42,120 bases of DNA from Rhodospirillaceae bacterium (GTDB lineage Bacteria > Pseudomonadota > Gammaproteobacteria > Steroidobacterales > Rariloculaceae). Every line of letters begins with the position of its first letter. The first letter of the stretch is position 1. Shown here piece by piece: positions 9,920 to 21,831 of this stretch. The stretch is taken from contig JAHEEM010000007.1 in assembly GCA_024640695.1 (NCBI GenBank), positions 1-42,120 of the forward strand, given 5' to 3'. Made by a program: the position numbers and the translations under genes. The notes under the pieces were generated by a model. It did no database searches. It was not told where the DNA came from and saw nothing but the letters and a program-made list of their open reading frames with translations.

Positions 9920-12151
9920 CTAAAGAGCAGAGAAACTACGGACGTGGTCGCTGAAGTCATCGGCGGGCACGAAACCGACCAGGTCGTAGGCTTCGTGCCG
10001 CTGACCGGAACGGTCGAAAAACGCAATCGTCGGTGGCCCATAAGCTCCAAAATAGCGCAATAGTGCCTTGTCGTCATCGTTATTTTCGGTCACGTCGGCT
10101 CTGAGCAGCGCGTAGGGCTCGAGCGCTGCGATGACTGTGGCGTCAGTGAAGGTGTAGTGCTCCATCTCCTTGCACGAGACGCACCACTCGGCGGTGACGT
10201 CGACCATGACGGGGGCGCTTGAGGCGGCAGCAGCCGCCAAGGCAGCCTCGAGTTCGTTCACAGACCTGATCACTGTAAACTCTAACGCCGCTGCGGGTGC
10301 TGCTTGCCCGGTCGTGTATGCAAAGAGGCTGCGCGGTATCGGTCGCAGCGGATCCTCGCCGCCGAGAGAGGCGCCAATCAGCATGAGCGCGCCATACAGG
10401 CAGGCGAGCACGCCAAGACCTTTACGCAGCCGCTGCGCAGGCGTGGGGCCCGTCGGTAGCGGCTCAAAGGCGCCGAGGAACACCCCCGTGAGAAACACGA
10501 GCAAGGCCCAGAGCACGAGCGTCATCGAGCCCGGCAGCACGCGCTGCATCATCCAGATCGCAACGGCAAGCATCATGACGCCGAAGGCGGCCTTGATCGT
10601 ATTCATCCAGGGACCGGCCTTCGGCAGCAGCTTGCCGGCCGACGCTCCGACAACGAGTAACGGCGAGCCCATGCCGAGACTCAACGCAAACAGCGCGCCG
10701 GCGCCGCGTGGCACGTCGCCTGTCTGACCGATGACCGCGAGCGTGGCGATCAAGGGGGGTGCCACGCAGGTCGTCACGATCAGCGCGGAGAGTGCGCCCA
10801 TCACGGCGACGCTGAGATAGGAGCCCGCGGACTGCCGGTTCGCGACGGCCGCGAGCCGAGTTTGGATTGCCGCGGGCATCTGCATCTGGAATGCGCCGAA
10901 CATCGCGAGCGCGAGCAGCACGAACAGGCCCGCAAACAGGGTCAGTATCCAGGGCTGCTGGAACGTCGCCTGGATCTGCGCCCCGGCCACCGCCGCGAGC
11001 GCGCCGCCGGCGGTATAGGTCACGGCCATGCCCATGACGTAGGCCAGCGACAGCGTGAAGCCACGCATCGCGGTGGTCTCTCGGCCATGGCCGGCGATCA
11101 TCCCCGACAGTATCGGGACCATCGGCAGGACGCAGGGGGTGAACGCGAGCAGCAGACCGAAACCATAGAAAGTGCCGAATACCAGCCACCAGGGCTCGTT
11201 GACTACCATGGCCGCAAGCTTGTCCTGCTCCGACATCTGGAGCGCGCTCGGTGATGTTGCAGCGAACTCGGAGGTTGCCGGAACCGTCAGGGCCATCGTC
11301 CGTTCCATGGGCGGGTAACAGATGCTGCCGACCTTGCAGCCCTGCGCCAGCGCGGTCAGCGTCAGGTCGATTGCGTCTGGGCTCGCCCGCGAGAATGGCA
11401 CCGACGCTTCGACGTAGCCGTAGAAGACCATGACGTTGCCGAACTCGAGATCGTCGTGCGGCTCTCCGGTCGGCAGCCGAGCGGCGCCGAGCTGGATCGG
11501 CCCGTCGCTGCGGAAGTCGAACTTGTCCGCATACATGTAGTAGCCGGGTTCGATGGTCCAGCCGACGACGATTTCGTTCGGACCCTCGACGCGGGCGTTC
11601 ATGACGAACGCTTCCTCGTCGGGCAGCGGAGCATCTGCGCGGGTTTGATTGCTGCTTGTCAGCAGATTCGTGAGCACAGAAGCTCGTGCAGTGTCGGCCG
11701 GCGGTAGCGCAACGCTGCGGCTCCAGTCCTGGGGCGGATAGCAAAGACCGATGTCCGCGCAACCCTGCACTCTGAGATCGAGGTCGAGCTCGGCGACGTC
11801 GGCCGTGCGCTGATAAGGAATGGGAATGTCGAGCCGATGCCGATAGGTCTCGACGACGCCAAAGAACTCGTCCTCGTGAATTTCGCCATCGGGATAGGCG
11901 GGCGCGCTTAGCTGGACGCCCGGCGTCTCGGTACCAAACTCGAAGCGCTGGCGGTAGAGGTAGTAGCCGTCGGGAATATCGAACCGTACCAGGACCTCCT
12001 CGCCAGTTGCGTCGAGCGTATAGGGGAAGGCCTGCTCCGGCCGCAGAATCTCGTCTTGCGACGTCGGGCTCTGCTGGCTGCATGCGGTGGTGCTGATCAC
12101 TGCGAGCGCGGCTATTGTGAGCACAGCACTCCAGCTGGAAAACGTTCGCAT
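9920..12151 (-). CDS. dsbD: Thiol:disulfide interchange protein DsbD (long form, two N-terminal domains)
   Basis: Membrane domain LAFTPCVLPMVPILSG, C-terminal thioredoxin domain VTAEWCVSCKEME, two DsbD-alpha-like repeats each ending in QGC...CYPP. Start taken at MRTFSSW. Confidence 0.92.
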   Translation of the reverse strand: MRTFSSWSAVLTIAALAVISTTACSQQSPTSQDEILRPEQAFPYTLDATGEEVLVRFDIPDGYYLYRQRFEFGTETPGVQLSAPAYPDGEIHEDEFFGVVETYRHRLDIPIPYQRTADVAELDLDLRVQGCADIGLCYPPQDWSRSVALPPADTARASVLTNLLTSSNQTRADAPLPDEEAFVMNARVEGPNEIVVGWTIEPGYYMYADKFDFRSDGPIQLGAARLPTGEPHDDLEFGNVMVFYGYVEASVPFSRASPDAIDLTLTALAQGCKVGSICYPPMERTMALTVPATSEFAATSPSALQMSEQDKLAAMVVNEPWWLVFGTFYGFGLLLAFTPCVLPMVPILSGMIAGHGRETTAMRGFTLSLAYVMGMAVTYTAGGALAAVAGAQIQATFQQPWILTLFAGLFVLLALAMFGAFQMQMPAAIQTRLAAVANRQSAGSYLSVAVMGALSALIVTTCVAPPLIATLAVIGQTGDVPRGAGALFALSLGMGSPLLVVGASAGKLLPKAGPWMNTIKAAFGVMMLAVAIWMMQRVLPGSMTLVLWALLVFLTGVFLGAFEPLPTGPTPAQRLRKGLGVLACLYGALMLIGASLGGEDPLRPIPRSLFAYTTGQAAPAAALEFTVIRSVNELEAALAAAAASSAPVMVDVTAEWCVSCKEMEHYTFTDATVIAALEPYALLRADVTENNDDDKALLRYFGAYGPPTIAFFDRSGQRHEAYDLVGFVPADDFSDHVRSFSAL

Positions 12152-12152
12152 C

Positions 12153-12470
12153 CTAAACTCCCTGCTCGGCAACGGCGTCAGCAAGCCACTTGAGATAAGC
12201 CGGCGTCCCCCCTTCAACACGGACCGTAATGCACTCCGGGAGTTCATATCCGGACTGCGCGCGAATCGCGGCTTCTACGGCCGCAAGCCGCTCCTCGGTC
12301 GTTTTGATGAGCAACAGTACCTCCTGGTCGGTATGCACTGCCCCCTGCCACCGGTAGGTGGACAGGACGCTGCTGAAGCTGTTCACGCAAGCAGCCAGCC
12401 GGTCGCCGACGAGTGTCGCCGCAAGCCTGCCGGCTTCCTCTGTGCTGGCACAGGTCGTTAGAACTAGCAT
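12153..12470 (-). CDS. cutA: Divalent-cation tolerance protein CutA
   Basis: [30 protein letters not shown]...[20 protein letters not shown]...YELPECITV; start chosen at the internal ATG. Confidence 0.92.
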   Translation of the reverse strand: MLVLTTCASTEEAGRLAATLVGDRLAACVNSFSSVLSTYRWQGAVHTDQEVLLLIKTTEERLAAVEAAIRAQSGYELPECITVRVEGGTPAYLKWLADAVAEQGV

Positions 12471-12566
12471 CGCCCCGCCGGCCACGACTCGGTCCTCTGC
12501 CACCTTAGTCTGGGCCCAAAGAATAGCTCCGTGCCCTGGTGCTGTCATGGAATTCGCGCACAGCCT

Positions 12567-12592
12567 CTTGAAATACCGCGATCCGCCCCTAT
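12567..12592 (+). promoter_or_regulatory. Sigma32-type heat-shock promoter upstream of groESL
   Basis: CTTGAAA (12567-12573), 12-nt spacer, CCCCTAT (12586-12592); compare consensus CTTGAAA-N11-16-CCCCATNT. Confidence 0.8.
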
Positions 12593-12594
12593 CA

Positions 12595-12621
12595 TTAGCA
12601 CTCAGTTTGGTCGAGTGCTAA
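12595..12621 (+). promoter_or_regulatory. CIRCE operator (HrcA binding site)
   Basis: TTAGCACTC-N9-GAGTGCTAA, exact match to the CIRCE inverted repeat. Confidence 0.97.
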
Positions 12622-12686
12622 CAAGAAGTTTCGGCTATCAGGCTGTTTTCTTTTTCAAATCAATAAGTTTCAAGGGAGATCCCTGT

Positions 12687-14671
<1,985 letters not shown>

Positions 14672-14700
14672 GTCGCTTTCAGCGTCAACGACTAAGAACT

Positions 14701-14728
14701 GGCCCCGCCCTGTGCGGGGCCTTTTTTT
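14701..14728 (+). terminator. Rho-independent terminator after groEL
   Basis: Perfect 8-bp stem GGCCCCGC/GCGGGGCC, loop CCTGT, followed by TTTTTTT. Confidence 0.92.
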
Positions 14729-14754
14729 GGCGTGGGCTATCCGCAGCGCCGCGA

Positions 14755-17649
14755 TTGAAGTTAGAGTCGTGGGAACAATCACCAGCCTCAGCGCCACTCT
14801 TGAATACGTCGTCTCCGCCAGACTTACCGCCCGAGCTCAGCGCGCAATGGGCCCGTATCAGTGACCGCCTGGGTCAGCTCCAGGGTCGAGTCGCCGAGCT
14901 TGGGCCGGGGCTTGCTGCGAGCTTGCCTCAGGTCGCAGCGTGCAGCGATTTCGTCGTTGCTGTGCTCGAGCGCCAGCCTGAGCAGCTGCTCGAGCGTTTG
15001 TCCGATCCCGCGCCGCTCACCACCGGCTTTCTCTCGCAGCAACTCGATCTTAGCGCCTGCCCGGACGAGGCCGAGGCGATGGCGATCTTGCGCACGATAC
15101 GCAATCGGGAGATGGCGCGGATAGCGTGGCAGGACCTAAGCGGAACGGCGACCTTGGAGCAGAGTCTCGCAGCGTTGTCCTTGCTCGCCGACAGCGCCGT
15201 GCGCGCAGCGGCTGCTTACGCCGTGGCGGCGCTCGAGCCGCGTTACGGGCGCGCGGTGGCAGCTGACGGCTCGGCCCTGCCACTTTTGATACTGGGTATG
15301 GGTAAGCTCGGTGGCGGCGAGTTGAATTTCTCTTCTGACATCGACCTGGTGCTGCTGTATCCCGACGGCGGAAGCATCGTCGGTCGCGCCGGCATCGACG
15401 TGGAGGAGTATTTCCGCAGAGTTGCTCAGGGCATCATTCGCCTGCTGGACCAGCGCACGCAGGACGGCTTTGTGTTCCGCGTGGATACCCGCTTGAGGCC
15501 GTTCGGTGCGAGCGGGCCGCTGGCAGTCAGCCTTGCGGCGTTCGAGGCGTATCTAAGCAGGCACGGCCGCGATTGGGAGCGCTATGCGTATATCAAAGCA
15601 CGCTTGATCACCGGACTGGAGTTCGCTCGGGAGCTGTTCGAGGAGACTTTGATACCGTTCGTTTATCGCCGCTACCTCGATTACGGCGTTTTCGAGGCGC
15701 TGCGTGAGATGAAGGCGTTGATCAGCAAAGAGGTCGCGCGCCGCGATATGGCTGACAACATCAAGCTCGGTCCGGGTGGGATCCGCGAGATAGAGTTCAT
15801 CGTGCAGGCCCTGCAGCTCGTGCGCGGCGGGCGCGACCCACGGCTGCGCGAGCGATCGCTGCTCACCGTCCTGCCTCTGCTCGTGGATGCCGGCCAGCTA
15901 CCCGCGTCGGCCGCGGCTGAGCTCGAGGGCGCTTACCGATTTCTGCGCCGGCTCGAGAACCGCATCCAGGCCATCGACGATCGCCAGACGCATGAGTTGC
16001 CCACCGACGCGCTGGACCGCGCACGGGTTGCCCGCGCGATGGGCGCAGAAGGCTGGGATGGCCTCGCCGGGCAGATCGCCATGCAACGAAGCGTTGTGGA
16101 GCGATGGTTTCGGGAGATGGCGCTCGACAGCGCGCGCGGTGCGCCAAGCGTCTCGGCCGAGCCCTCGTGGGCGACCGCCTGGGAAAGCGGTGATTTCAGC
16201 GACGTGCTTGACGAGTATCGCCTCGGTGAGGCCTCCGAGCTCGTTGCAACGCTCACTGCCTTGAGCCAGAGCTCGCTGTATCGACGCATGGACGAGCTCT
16301 CGCGCCGGCGCCTGGCTGCCGTGATCTCGCGCATCGCGACCCTGCTTGCCGAGGCCGACGAGCCTGCCGCATTGCTAAATCGTGTGCTGCCTGTGCTGCA
16401 GGCCATAGGCCGCCGGAGTGCTTATCTGGCATTGCTAATGGAGAATCCGGCCGCGCTCGAGCGCCTCATGACTCTGGCACGACACAGCGAGTTCCTGGTC
16501 AAGCAGGTGGCCGCCCATCCGATGCTGCTCGACGAGCTCCTCGATCCGCGAGTCCTCGAGACCCCGCCGAGCCGCGCCGAGCTCGAGCAGATGCTCGAGG
16601 ACGCGATGCGCGGTGCGCCCGCCGACGACGTCGAGTTACGGCTGGATCATCTGCGCCAGTTTCAACGAACGGCGGTCTTTCGAATCGCGATCGCCGACCA
16701 GTTCGGTCACCTGCCGCTCATGAAGGTCAGCGATCGTTTGACCGACACCGCCGAAATCGTGCTCGGTTTTTCGCTCGCGATGGCGCGGGAGGAGCTCGCG
16801 CAGAAATACGGTAAACCAATGTGCGGACCGCCGCAGGCGCGCCGCGAAGCCGGCTTCATCATCGTCGCCTACGGTAAGCTTGGCGGCCTTGAGCTCGGTT
16901 ACGGTTCGGATCTGGATATTGTGTTCCTGCACGATTCGAGCGGTCCGGATCAAGAGACCGATGGGACCGCTTCGGTAGACAACACGCGCTTCTTCGTCCG
17001 TCTCGCGCAGCGCCTGATTCACTATCTGAGCATTCAGACGAGCTCGGGCAAGCTTTACGAGGTGGATACGCGCTTGCGTCCGAGCGGCCAGTCGGGACTG
17101 CTTGTCGCGAGCCTCGAGACTTTCCGCCGCTACCAGAGAGAACAAGCGTGGGTCTGGGAGCATCAGGCCTTATTGCGCAGCCGCTCGGTCGCGGGTCCGG
17201 AGGCCACACGGGCAGTTTTCGAGGCCGAGCGGCGCGAGATACTGGCGCATCACGTTGATTGCGGCAAGCTCAGGGATGAGGTTAAGAGAATGCGCGAGCG
17301 TATGCGTTCGGAGCTGGCGGAGAGCAAGACAGGAGAGGCCGATCTCAAACAGGACCCCGGCGGCCTGGCTGATATCGAGTTCCTCGTTGATTACTGGATC
17401 CTCGATTCCGCGGCCAAGTATCCGGAGCTTACTGAGTTCCCCGACAACATCAGGCAGCTCGAGGCTCTGGATCGGGCCGGACTGGTGCCCGCGGATCGAT
17501 GCAGGCGTCTGATCGACATCTATATCAAGATTCGGGGCAGGCTTCATGAGCTCGCGCTCGATGACCGCGGCCGGGTCGTCCCCGCGAGCGAGCTCGAGGC
17601 CGAGCGGGCGTGGGTCACGGGTGTCTGGAACGAGGTGTTCGCGGACTGA
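14755..17649 (+). CDS. glnE: Bifunctional glutamine synthetase adenylyltransferase/adenylyl-removing enzyme
   Basis: Two GxGKLGGxELxxxSDxD nucleotidyltransferase motifs (GMGKLGGGELNFSSDIDLV and AYGKLGGLELGYGSDLDIV); 964 aa. Exact start uncertain (TTG). Confidence 0.96.
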   Translation: MKLESWEQSPASAPLLNTSSPPDLPPELSAQWARISDRLGQLQGRVAELGPGLAASLPQVAACSDFVVAVLERQPEQLLERLSDPAPLTTGFLSQQLDLSACPDEAEAMAILRTIRNREMARIAWQDLSGTATLEQSLAALSLLADSAVRAAAAYAVAALEPRYGRAVAADGSALPLLILGMGKLGGGELNFSSDIDLVLLYPDGGSIVGRAGIDVEEYFRRVAQGIIRLLDQRTQDGFVFRVDTRLRPFGASGPLAVSLAAFEAYLSRHGRDWERYAYIKARLITGLEFARELFEETLIPFVYRRYLDYGVFEALREMKALISKEVARRDMADNIKLGPGGIREIEFIVQALQLVRGGRDPRLRERSLLTVLPLLVDAGQLPASAAAELEGAYRFLRRLENRIQAIDDRQTHELPTDALDRARVARAMGAEGWDGLAGQIAMQRSVVERWFREMALDSARGAPSVSAEPSWATAWESGDFSDVLDEYRLGEASELVATLTALSQSSLYRRMDELSRRRLAAVISRIATLLAEADEPAALLNRVLPVLQAIGRRSAYLALLMENPAALERLMTLARHSEFLVKQVAAHPMLLDELLDPRVLETPPSRAELEQMLEDAMRGAPADDVELRLDHLRQFQRTAVFRIAIADQFGHLPLMKVSDRLTDTAEIVLGFSLAMAREELAQKYGKPMCGPPQARREAGFIIVAYGKLGGLELGYGSDLDIVFLHDSSGPDQETDGTASVDNTRFFVRLAQRLIHYLSIQTSSGKLYEVDTRLRPSGQSGLLVASLETFRRYQREQAWVWEHQALLRSRSVAGPEATRAVFEAERREILAHHVDCGKLRDEVKRMRERMRSELAESKTGEADLKQDPGGLADIEFLVDYWILDSAAKYPELTEFPDNIRQLEALDRAGLVPADRCRRLIDIYIKIRGRLHELALDDRGRVVPASELEAERAWVTGVWNEVFAD

Positions 17650-17733
17650 GTGGCAACCGATCGTGTCGTGATGTCCGGTCATGGCCGGCGCTGTCAGTGG
17701 TCGAAAGACGCATGAGTGCCGCGGCCGAGTGGT

Positions 17734-17739
17734 TATAAT
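17734..17739 (+). promoter_or_regulatory. Candidate -10 element upstream of the CHCC zinc-finger gene
   Basis: TATAAT hexamer about 27 nt before the likely GTG start; no convincing -35. Confidence 0.35.
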
Positions 17740-17765
17740 CGTGGCTTGTGTTTCTGGGAGGCGAT

Positions 17766-17990
17766 GTGGTGCGCGAGCGGACAGGCGAAGTGGATCAGGA
17801 GCTTGCGACGGCGAACGCCGAGCGAGTGTATAAGGTCGGGCGTGAGATGCTGCCGCTGCATTGTCCGATGCCGGGGACTTATCTATGGAACTCTCACCCG
17901 AAGGTCTACTTACCCATCGAGCAGACCGGGGAGGCCAAATGCCCTTATTGCGGCGCGAGCTACGAGCTAATCTCCGAGCCGGGACAGTGA
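17766..17990 (+). CDS. Small CHCC-type zinc-finger domain protein
   Basis: LHCPMPGTYLWNSHPKVYLPIEQTGEAKCPYCGASYEL; GGGAGG Shine-Dalgarno before GTGGTG. Confidence 0.75.
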   Translation: MVRERTGEVDQELATANAERVYKVGREMLPLHCPMPGTYLWNSHPKVYLPIEQTGEAKCPYCGASYELISEPGQ

Positions 17991-18047
17991 TCGCGGCGCG
18001 CCCTCGCGCCGAGACGCCACAAATCTTCTGAGGAGCCCAGTTTCGAC

Positions 18048-18995
18048 ATGATTATTGTCACTGGCGGAGCCGGCTTTATCGGCAGCAATCTTGTCCGCGG
18101 ACTGAATCTTCTCGGCGAGAAGGACATCCTCGTGGTCGATGACCTCAGTGACGGTCACAAGTTCGCTAATCTCGTCGACTGCCACGTCCAAGATTACGAG
18201 GACCTAGAGGTGTTTCGTTCACGGCTGCGTGACGGCCTGACGACGCCGCCACGCTGCGTTTTTCACCAAGGTGCCTGCGCCGTGACCACGGAGTGGAACG
18301 GTCGGTACATGATGGATATCAATTACGCCTACTCGCGGGAGTTGCTCGATTATTGCCTGGCCGAGCGAGTGCCGCTCATATATGCATCATCGGCGGCTGT
18401 CTATGGTGGGGGGCAGCGGTTCGTAGAGGACCCTGCTGCGGAGCGACCGCTCAATGTCTACGGATATTCCAAGCTATTGTTCGATCAGACTGTGAGGCGT
18501 CGTCTCGATGAGGCGCAGTCGCAGGTCGTGGGGCTGCGCTACTTCAACGTCTACGGCCCCGGCGAGGCGCACAAGGGCTCGATGGCGAGCGTCGCTTTTC
18601 ACCTGAACGGCCAGATCAACGATAACGGCGAGGCGTGCCTATTCGAGGGCAGTCACGGCTATGCGGCTGGTGAGCAGCGCCGCGATTTCATCTATGTCGA
18701 TGATGTGGTCGCCGTCAATCTTTGGTTCTACGCGCACCGAGACCGTTCCGGAATCTTTAACGTCGGGACCGGCAGTGCGGCTACGTTCAATGCGCTGGCC
18801 GACGCCGTAATCGGCTGGCATGGTGCGGGAGAGAAACGTTATATCCCGTTTCCGCCGGGTCTCAAGGATGCCTATCAGAGCTTTACGGAGGCCGACATCG
18901 GAGCGTTGCGCACGACCGGCTATGCGGCAGAGTTCATGGACGTCTCGGCTGGCATCAAGGCCTATCTCGACCGCTTGGCCGCGGAGCCGCAATAA
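18048..18995 (+). CDS. hldD: ADP-L-glycero-D-manno-heptose-6-epimerase
   Basis: [42 protein letters not shown]...[11 protein letters not shown]...[10 protein letters not shown]...FFNVYGP-like; 315 aa. Confidence 0.95.
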   Translation: MIIVTGGAGFIGSNLVRGLNLLGEKDILVVDDLSDGHKFANLVDCHVQDYEDLEVFRSRLRDGLTTPPRCVFHQGACAVTTEWNGRYMMDINYAYSRELLDYCLAERVPLIYASSAAVYGGGQRFVEDPAAERPLNVYGYSKLLFDQTVRRRLDEAQSQVVGLRYFNVYGPGEAHKGSMASVAFHLNGQINDNGEACLFEGSHGYAAGEQRRDFIYVDDVVAVNLWFYAHRDRSGIFNVGTGSAATFNALADAVIGWHGAGEKRYIPFPPGLKDAYQSFTEADIGALRTTGYAAEFMDVSAGIKAYLDRLAAEPQ

Positions 18996-18998
18996 AAT

Positions 18999-20075
18999 AT
19001 GCGGGCTAGCCCGCCGAAGAAATTTCTCGTCATCGGCCCGTCCTGGGTCGGAGACATGGTTATGGCGCAGTCGTTATATCGTTTGCTGCGCGAGCGCGAG
19101 GCACTCGCTGAGATTGACGTCGTCGCACCGGCCTGGTCACTGCCGATATTAAACCGCATGGAAGAGGTTCGTCGCGCGGTAGAGCTGCCGATCGCCCATG
19201 GCCGAGCTGGTCTGGCCAAGCGCTACGCCGTCGGCCGCGCGCTGCGCGCGGAACGTTACTCGCATGCAATCGTGCTGCCGCGGTCGTGGAAGTCGGCGCT
19301 CGTGCCGTATTTCGCGCAGGTTCCTATTCGGACCGGATTTCGCGGCGAGTGGCGCCATGGCCTAATTAACGACATGCGCGCATATGATGCGAAGCGGCTG
19401 GATCAGACCGTCAAACGGTTTATTGCGTTGGGACTGGATGCCGGCGAGAGCGCGCTGCCGCCGACGCCCGTGCCCCGGCTGCGAATCGACGCCCAAGCGC
19501 AAGCGAGCACTTTGGAGCGTCTGGGGCTCCCGCGGGCATCGGACGTCGTGGCGCTGTTGCCGGGAGCCGAGTACGGTTCTGCCAAACAGTGGCCGGCCAA
19601 CTATTTCGCCGAACTGGCCGCGCGACTAGCGCGTGTCGGCGTCGATGTCTGGATACTCGGCTCGGCGAAGGAGCGGCCTCTCGGAGAGTCGATCCGCGCC
19701 GCCGCCGCACACTCCGGTGTCCGTAATCTCTGCGGCGAGACGACTCTGGCGGAGGTCGTGGATTTGCTCGGCGCAACGCGCGTGGCGGTAAGCAATGATT
19801 CCGGCCTCATGCACGTCGCCGCGGCAGTTGGGACGTACGTCGTTGCCCTCTATGGGTCTTCCTCTCCGCTTATGACACCACCGCTGACGGACAGAAAGCA
19901 TGTGTTTCATCTCGACCTGGACTGCAGCCCTTGCTTTCAGCGTGAATGCCCATTGGGGCACCTGCGCTGCCTGCGCGACATATCCGTCGATGAGGTTTGT
20001 AGCGTCGCGGGCACCGTGCTCGGCGAGCCGCTGTTTGCGCCCAACCGTGAGGCCGGTCATGAACCTCACGCGTGA
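18999..20075 (+). CDS. waaF: Lipopolysaccharide heptosyltransferase II
   Basis: KKFLVIGPSWVGDMVMAQSLYRLLRE...LPGAEYGSAKQWPANYFAELA...SNDSGLMHVAAAV...CLRDISVDEV. Confidence 0.92.
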   Translation: MRASPPKKFLVIGPSWVGDMVMAQSLYRLLREREALAEIDVVAPAWSLPILNRMEEVRRAVELPIAHGRAGLAKRYAVGRALRAERYSHAIVLPRSWKSALVPYFAQVPIRTGFRGEWRHGLINDMRAYDAKRLDQTVKRFIALGLDAGESALPPTPVPRLRIDAQAQASTLERLGLPRASDVVALLPGAEYGSAKQWPANYFAELAARLARVGVDVWILGSAKERPLGESIRAAAAHSGVRNLCGETTLAEVVDLLGATRVAVSNDSGLMHVAAAVGTYVVALYGSSSPLMTPPLTDRKHVFHLDLDCSPCFQRECPLGHLRCLRDISVDEVCSVAGTVLGEPLFAPNREAGHEPHA

Positions 20076-20140
20076 AGCTGCGCGGCGCCGTGCGGATGAT
20101 GCCGAGCTTGTCGGGCGGGCGGTGCTAGACTAGCGCGCTC

Positions 20141-20896
20141 ATGTCTAAGTCCAACCGAGCCTCGTGCACAGCCGAACCCGCAATCAAACGCGTCGGCCAC
20201 CGCACCGTTTTGTTCGACCGCGCTCTGCTCGACGACGTCTTCAGCGAGTGGTTCGAGCCCAGATATTGGCGCGAACGCGAACGTATCCAAGGCGTGGCGG
20301 CTGGCAGAGGCTCTGCAACGTTCGTGGCTGCCGAGCATGAGACATGGGTGCTTCGGCACTATCATCGTGGCGGCTTCATGGCACGGTTTGTCGACGACTA
20401 TTACATCTGGCACGGACTCAATGGGACCCGGGCGTTTCGCGAGTGGCGCCTGTTGGCCGAGCTTCACGCGCGCGGCCTGCCTGTGCCGAGGCCGATCGCG
20501 GCGCGCGTGTGCCGGTATGGCCTGAGCTATACAGCCGATATTCTCACGGCTTATCTCGAAGGCACGCGGTCGGTTGATTCCATGCTGCACGCCGGAGAGT
20601 CACTTGGTGATCAATGGCAGGTCATCGGTGGGACCTTGCGCGAGTTTCACGACGACGGTGTGGACCATAGCGATCTCAACGTGCGGAACATACTCATCGA
20701 TAATGAGGGTCGCGTGTTCCTTATCGACTTCGACAAGGGGCGGTTGCGCGGCCCCGGTGCCTGGAAACAAGGCAACCTGAAGCGCTTGCAGCGCTCGTTG
20801 CGAAAGACGGCTCTCGAGACCGGGATACCGTATGACGAGGAAGTCTGGCGCCGGATCGAGGCTGGCTACGAGCGCCGCGCGTACTCGTCCGCGTAG
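20141..20896 (+). CDS. kdkA: 3-deoxy-D-manno-octulosonic acid kinase
   Basis: WVLRHYHRGGFMARFVDDYYIW, kinase catalytic VDHSDLNVRNILID, LIDFDKGRLR. Confidence 0.9.
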   Translation: MSKSNRASCTAEPAIKRVGHRTVLFDRALLDDVFSEWFEPRYWRERERIQGVAAGRGSATFVAAEHETWVLRHYHRGGFMARFVDDYYIWHGLNGTRAFREWRLLAELHARGLPVPRPIAARVCRYGLSYTADILTAYLEGTRSVDSMLHAGESLGDQWQVIGGTLREFHDDGVDHSDLNVRNILIDNEGRVFLIDFDKGRLRGPGAWKQGNLKRLQRSLRKTALETGIPYDEEVWRRIEAGYERRAYSSA

Positions 20897-21804
20897 CCGG
20901 AAGGCCGTCCTTTGAACTTGCGATAGGTCCAGAGATACTGCTCAGGGGCTCGCCGGATCTGTTTCTCGAGAAGAGCGACGAGACGTCGGGTATCCGCGGC
21001 CGAATCGTCCGAGGGGAAGCCAGGCAATGGTGGTAGGATCTCGACGACGTAGCCTGTGTCATCGGCGCGTCGCCGGACGAAGTAAGGTAATACCTCCGCG
21101 CCGCTGAGCTTGGCGATCTTGCTCGTGGCCGTATTCGTCAGTGCCGGCTCACCGAAGAATGGCAAGAGCTCGCTTTGACTGCCCGTGTACGTGTGATCCG
21201 TCAGATAAGCCACGGCCATATTATTGCGCAAGGCCTTAAGCAGCCCCCGGATGTTGTTCTTGTCAATCTGCTGCTTCGCGAACCGGCTGCGCCCCTGCAG
21301 AATCATCGTATCGAACATCGCGTCACGCTGCGGGCGGTACATGCAGCCGCAGTGGTTGCAGATGTCCTCCAGAATCGCACCGCCGACCTCCAAGCAGGTG
21401 AAATGTGCCATGTAGAGAATCGTGCCTTTGGCGCGTGCAGCGGCGGCGTCGAGATGCTCTTTTCCCTCGACGGTCACGAGTGCCCTGAGCTTGGAGATTG
21501 GCGCGTACCAGCCCAGCGCCATCTCGCTCAGCGAGGCGCCATAAGCTTCGAAATGCTTGACGAGCAGAGCGCGGCGCTCGGCATCGTCGAGCTCCGGAAA
21601 GCAGATCGCGAGATTGCGCTCCGCTGCTTGGCGTTGCCTGCGGAGCAGCGGCATGAGGAACCGACCAACGCGCTTGCCGATGCGTATCTGCCAGGAGAAG
21701 GGCAGGCGCGCCAATAGCTGCAGCCAGCACCAGACCAGCCAGACAGGCCAGTAACGCGGTTTCCAGAACCGTCGCAGCGAATACTCAGACGGCTGAGAAC
21801 GCAT
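20866..21804 (-). CDS. LpxL/LpxM-family lipid A acyltransferase (copy A)
   Basis: MAHFTCLEVGG (HX4E), MYRPQRDAMFD, LPFFGEPALTNTATSKIAKLSGAEVLP. Confidence 0.88.
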   Translation of the reverse strand: MRSQPSEYSLRRFWKPRYWPVWLVWCWLQLLARLPFSWQIRIGKRVGRFLMPLLRRQRQAAERNLAICFPELDDAERRALLVKHFEAYGASLSEMALGWYAPISKLRALVTVEGKEHLDAAAARAKGTILYMAHFTCLEVGGAILEDICNHCGCMYRPQRDAMFDTMILQGRSRFAKQQIDKNNIRGLLKALRNNMAVAYLTDHTYTGSQSELLPFFGEPALTNTATSKIAKLSGAEVLPYFVRRRADDTGYVVEILPPLPGFPSDDSAADTRRLVALLEKQIRRAPEQYLWTYRKFKGRPSGYADEYARRS

Positions 21805-21831
21805 TGCGTGCGTGTCCTACCGTCCTGCCGA

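Noticed and set aside
10464-12083. 539-aa arginine-rich ORF overlapping dsbD
   Set aside because: Low-complexity R/A/G-rich translation typical of a shadow frame; dsbD motifs are clear in the true frame.
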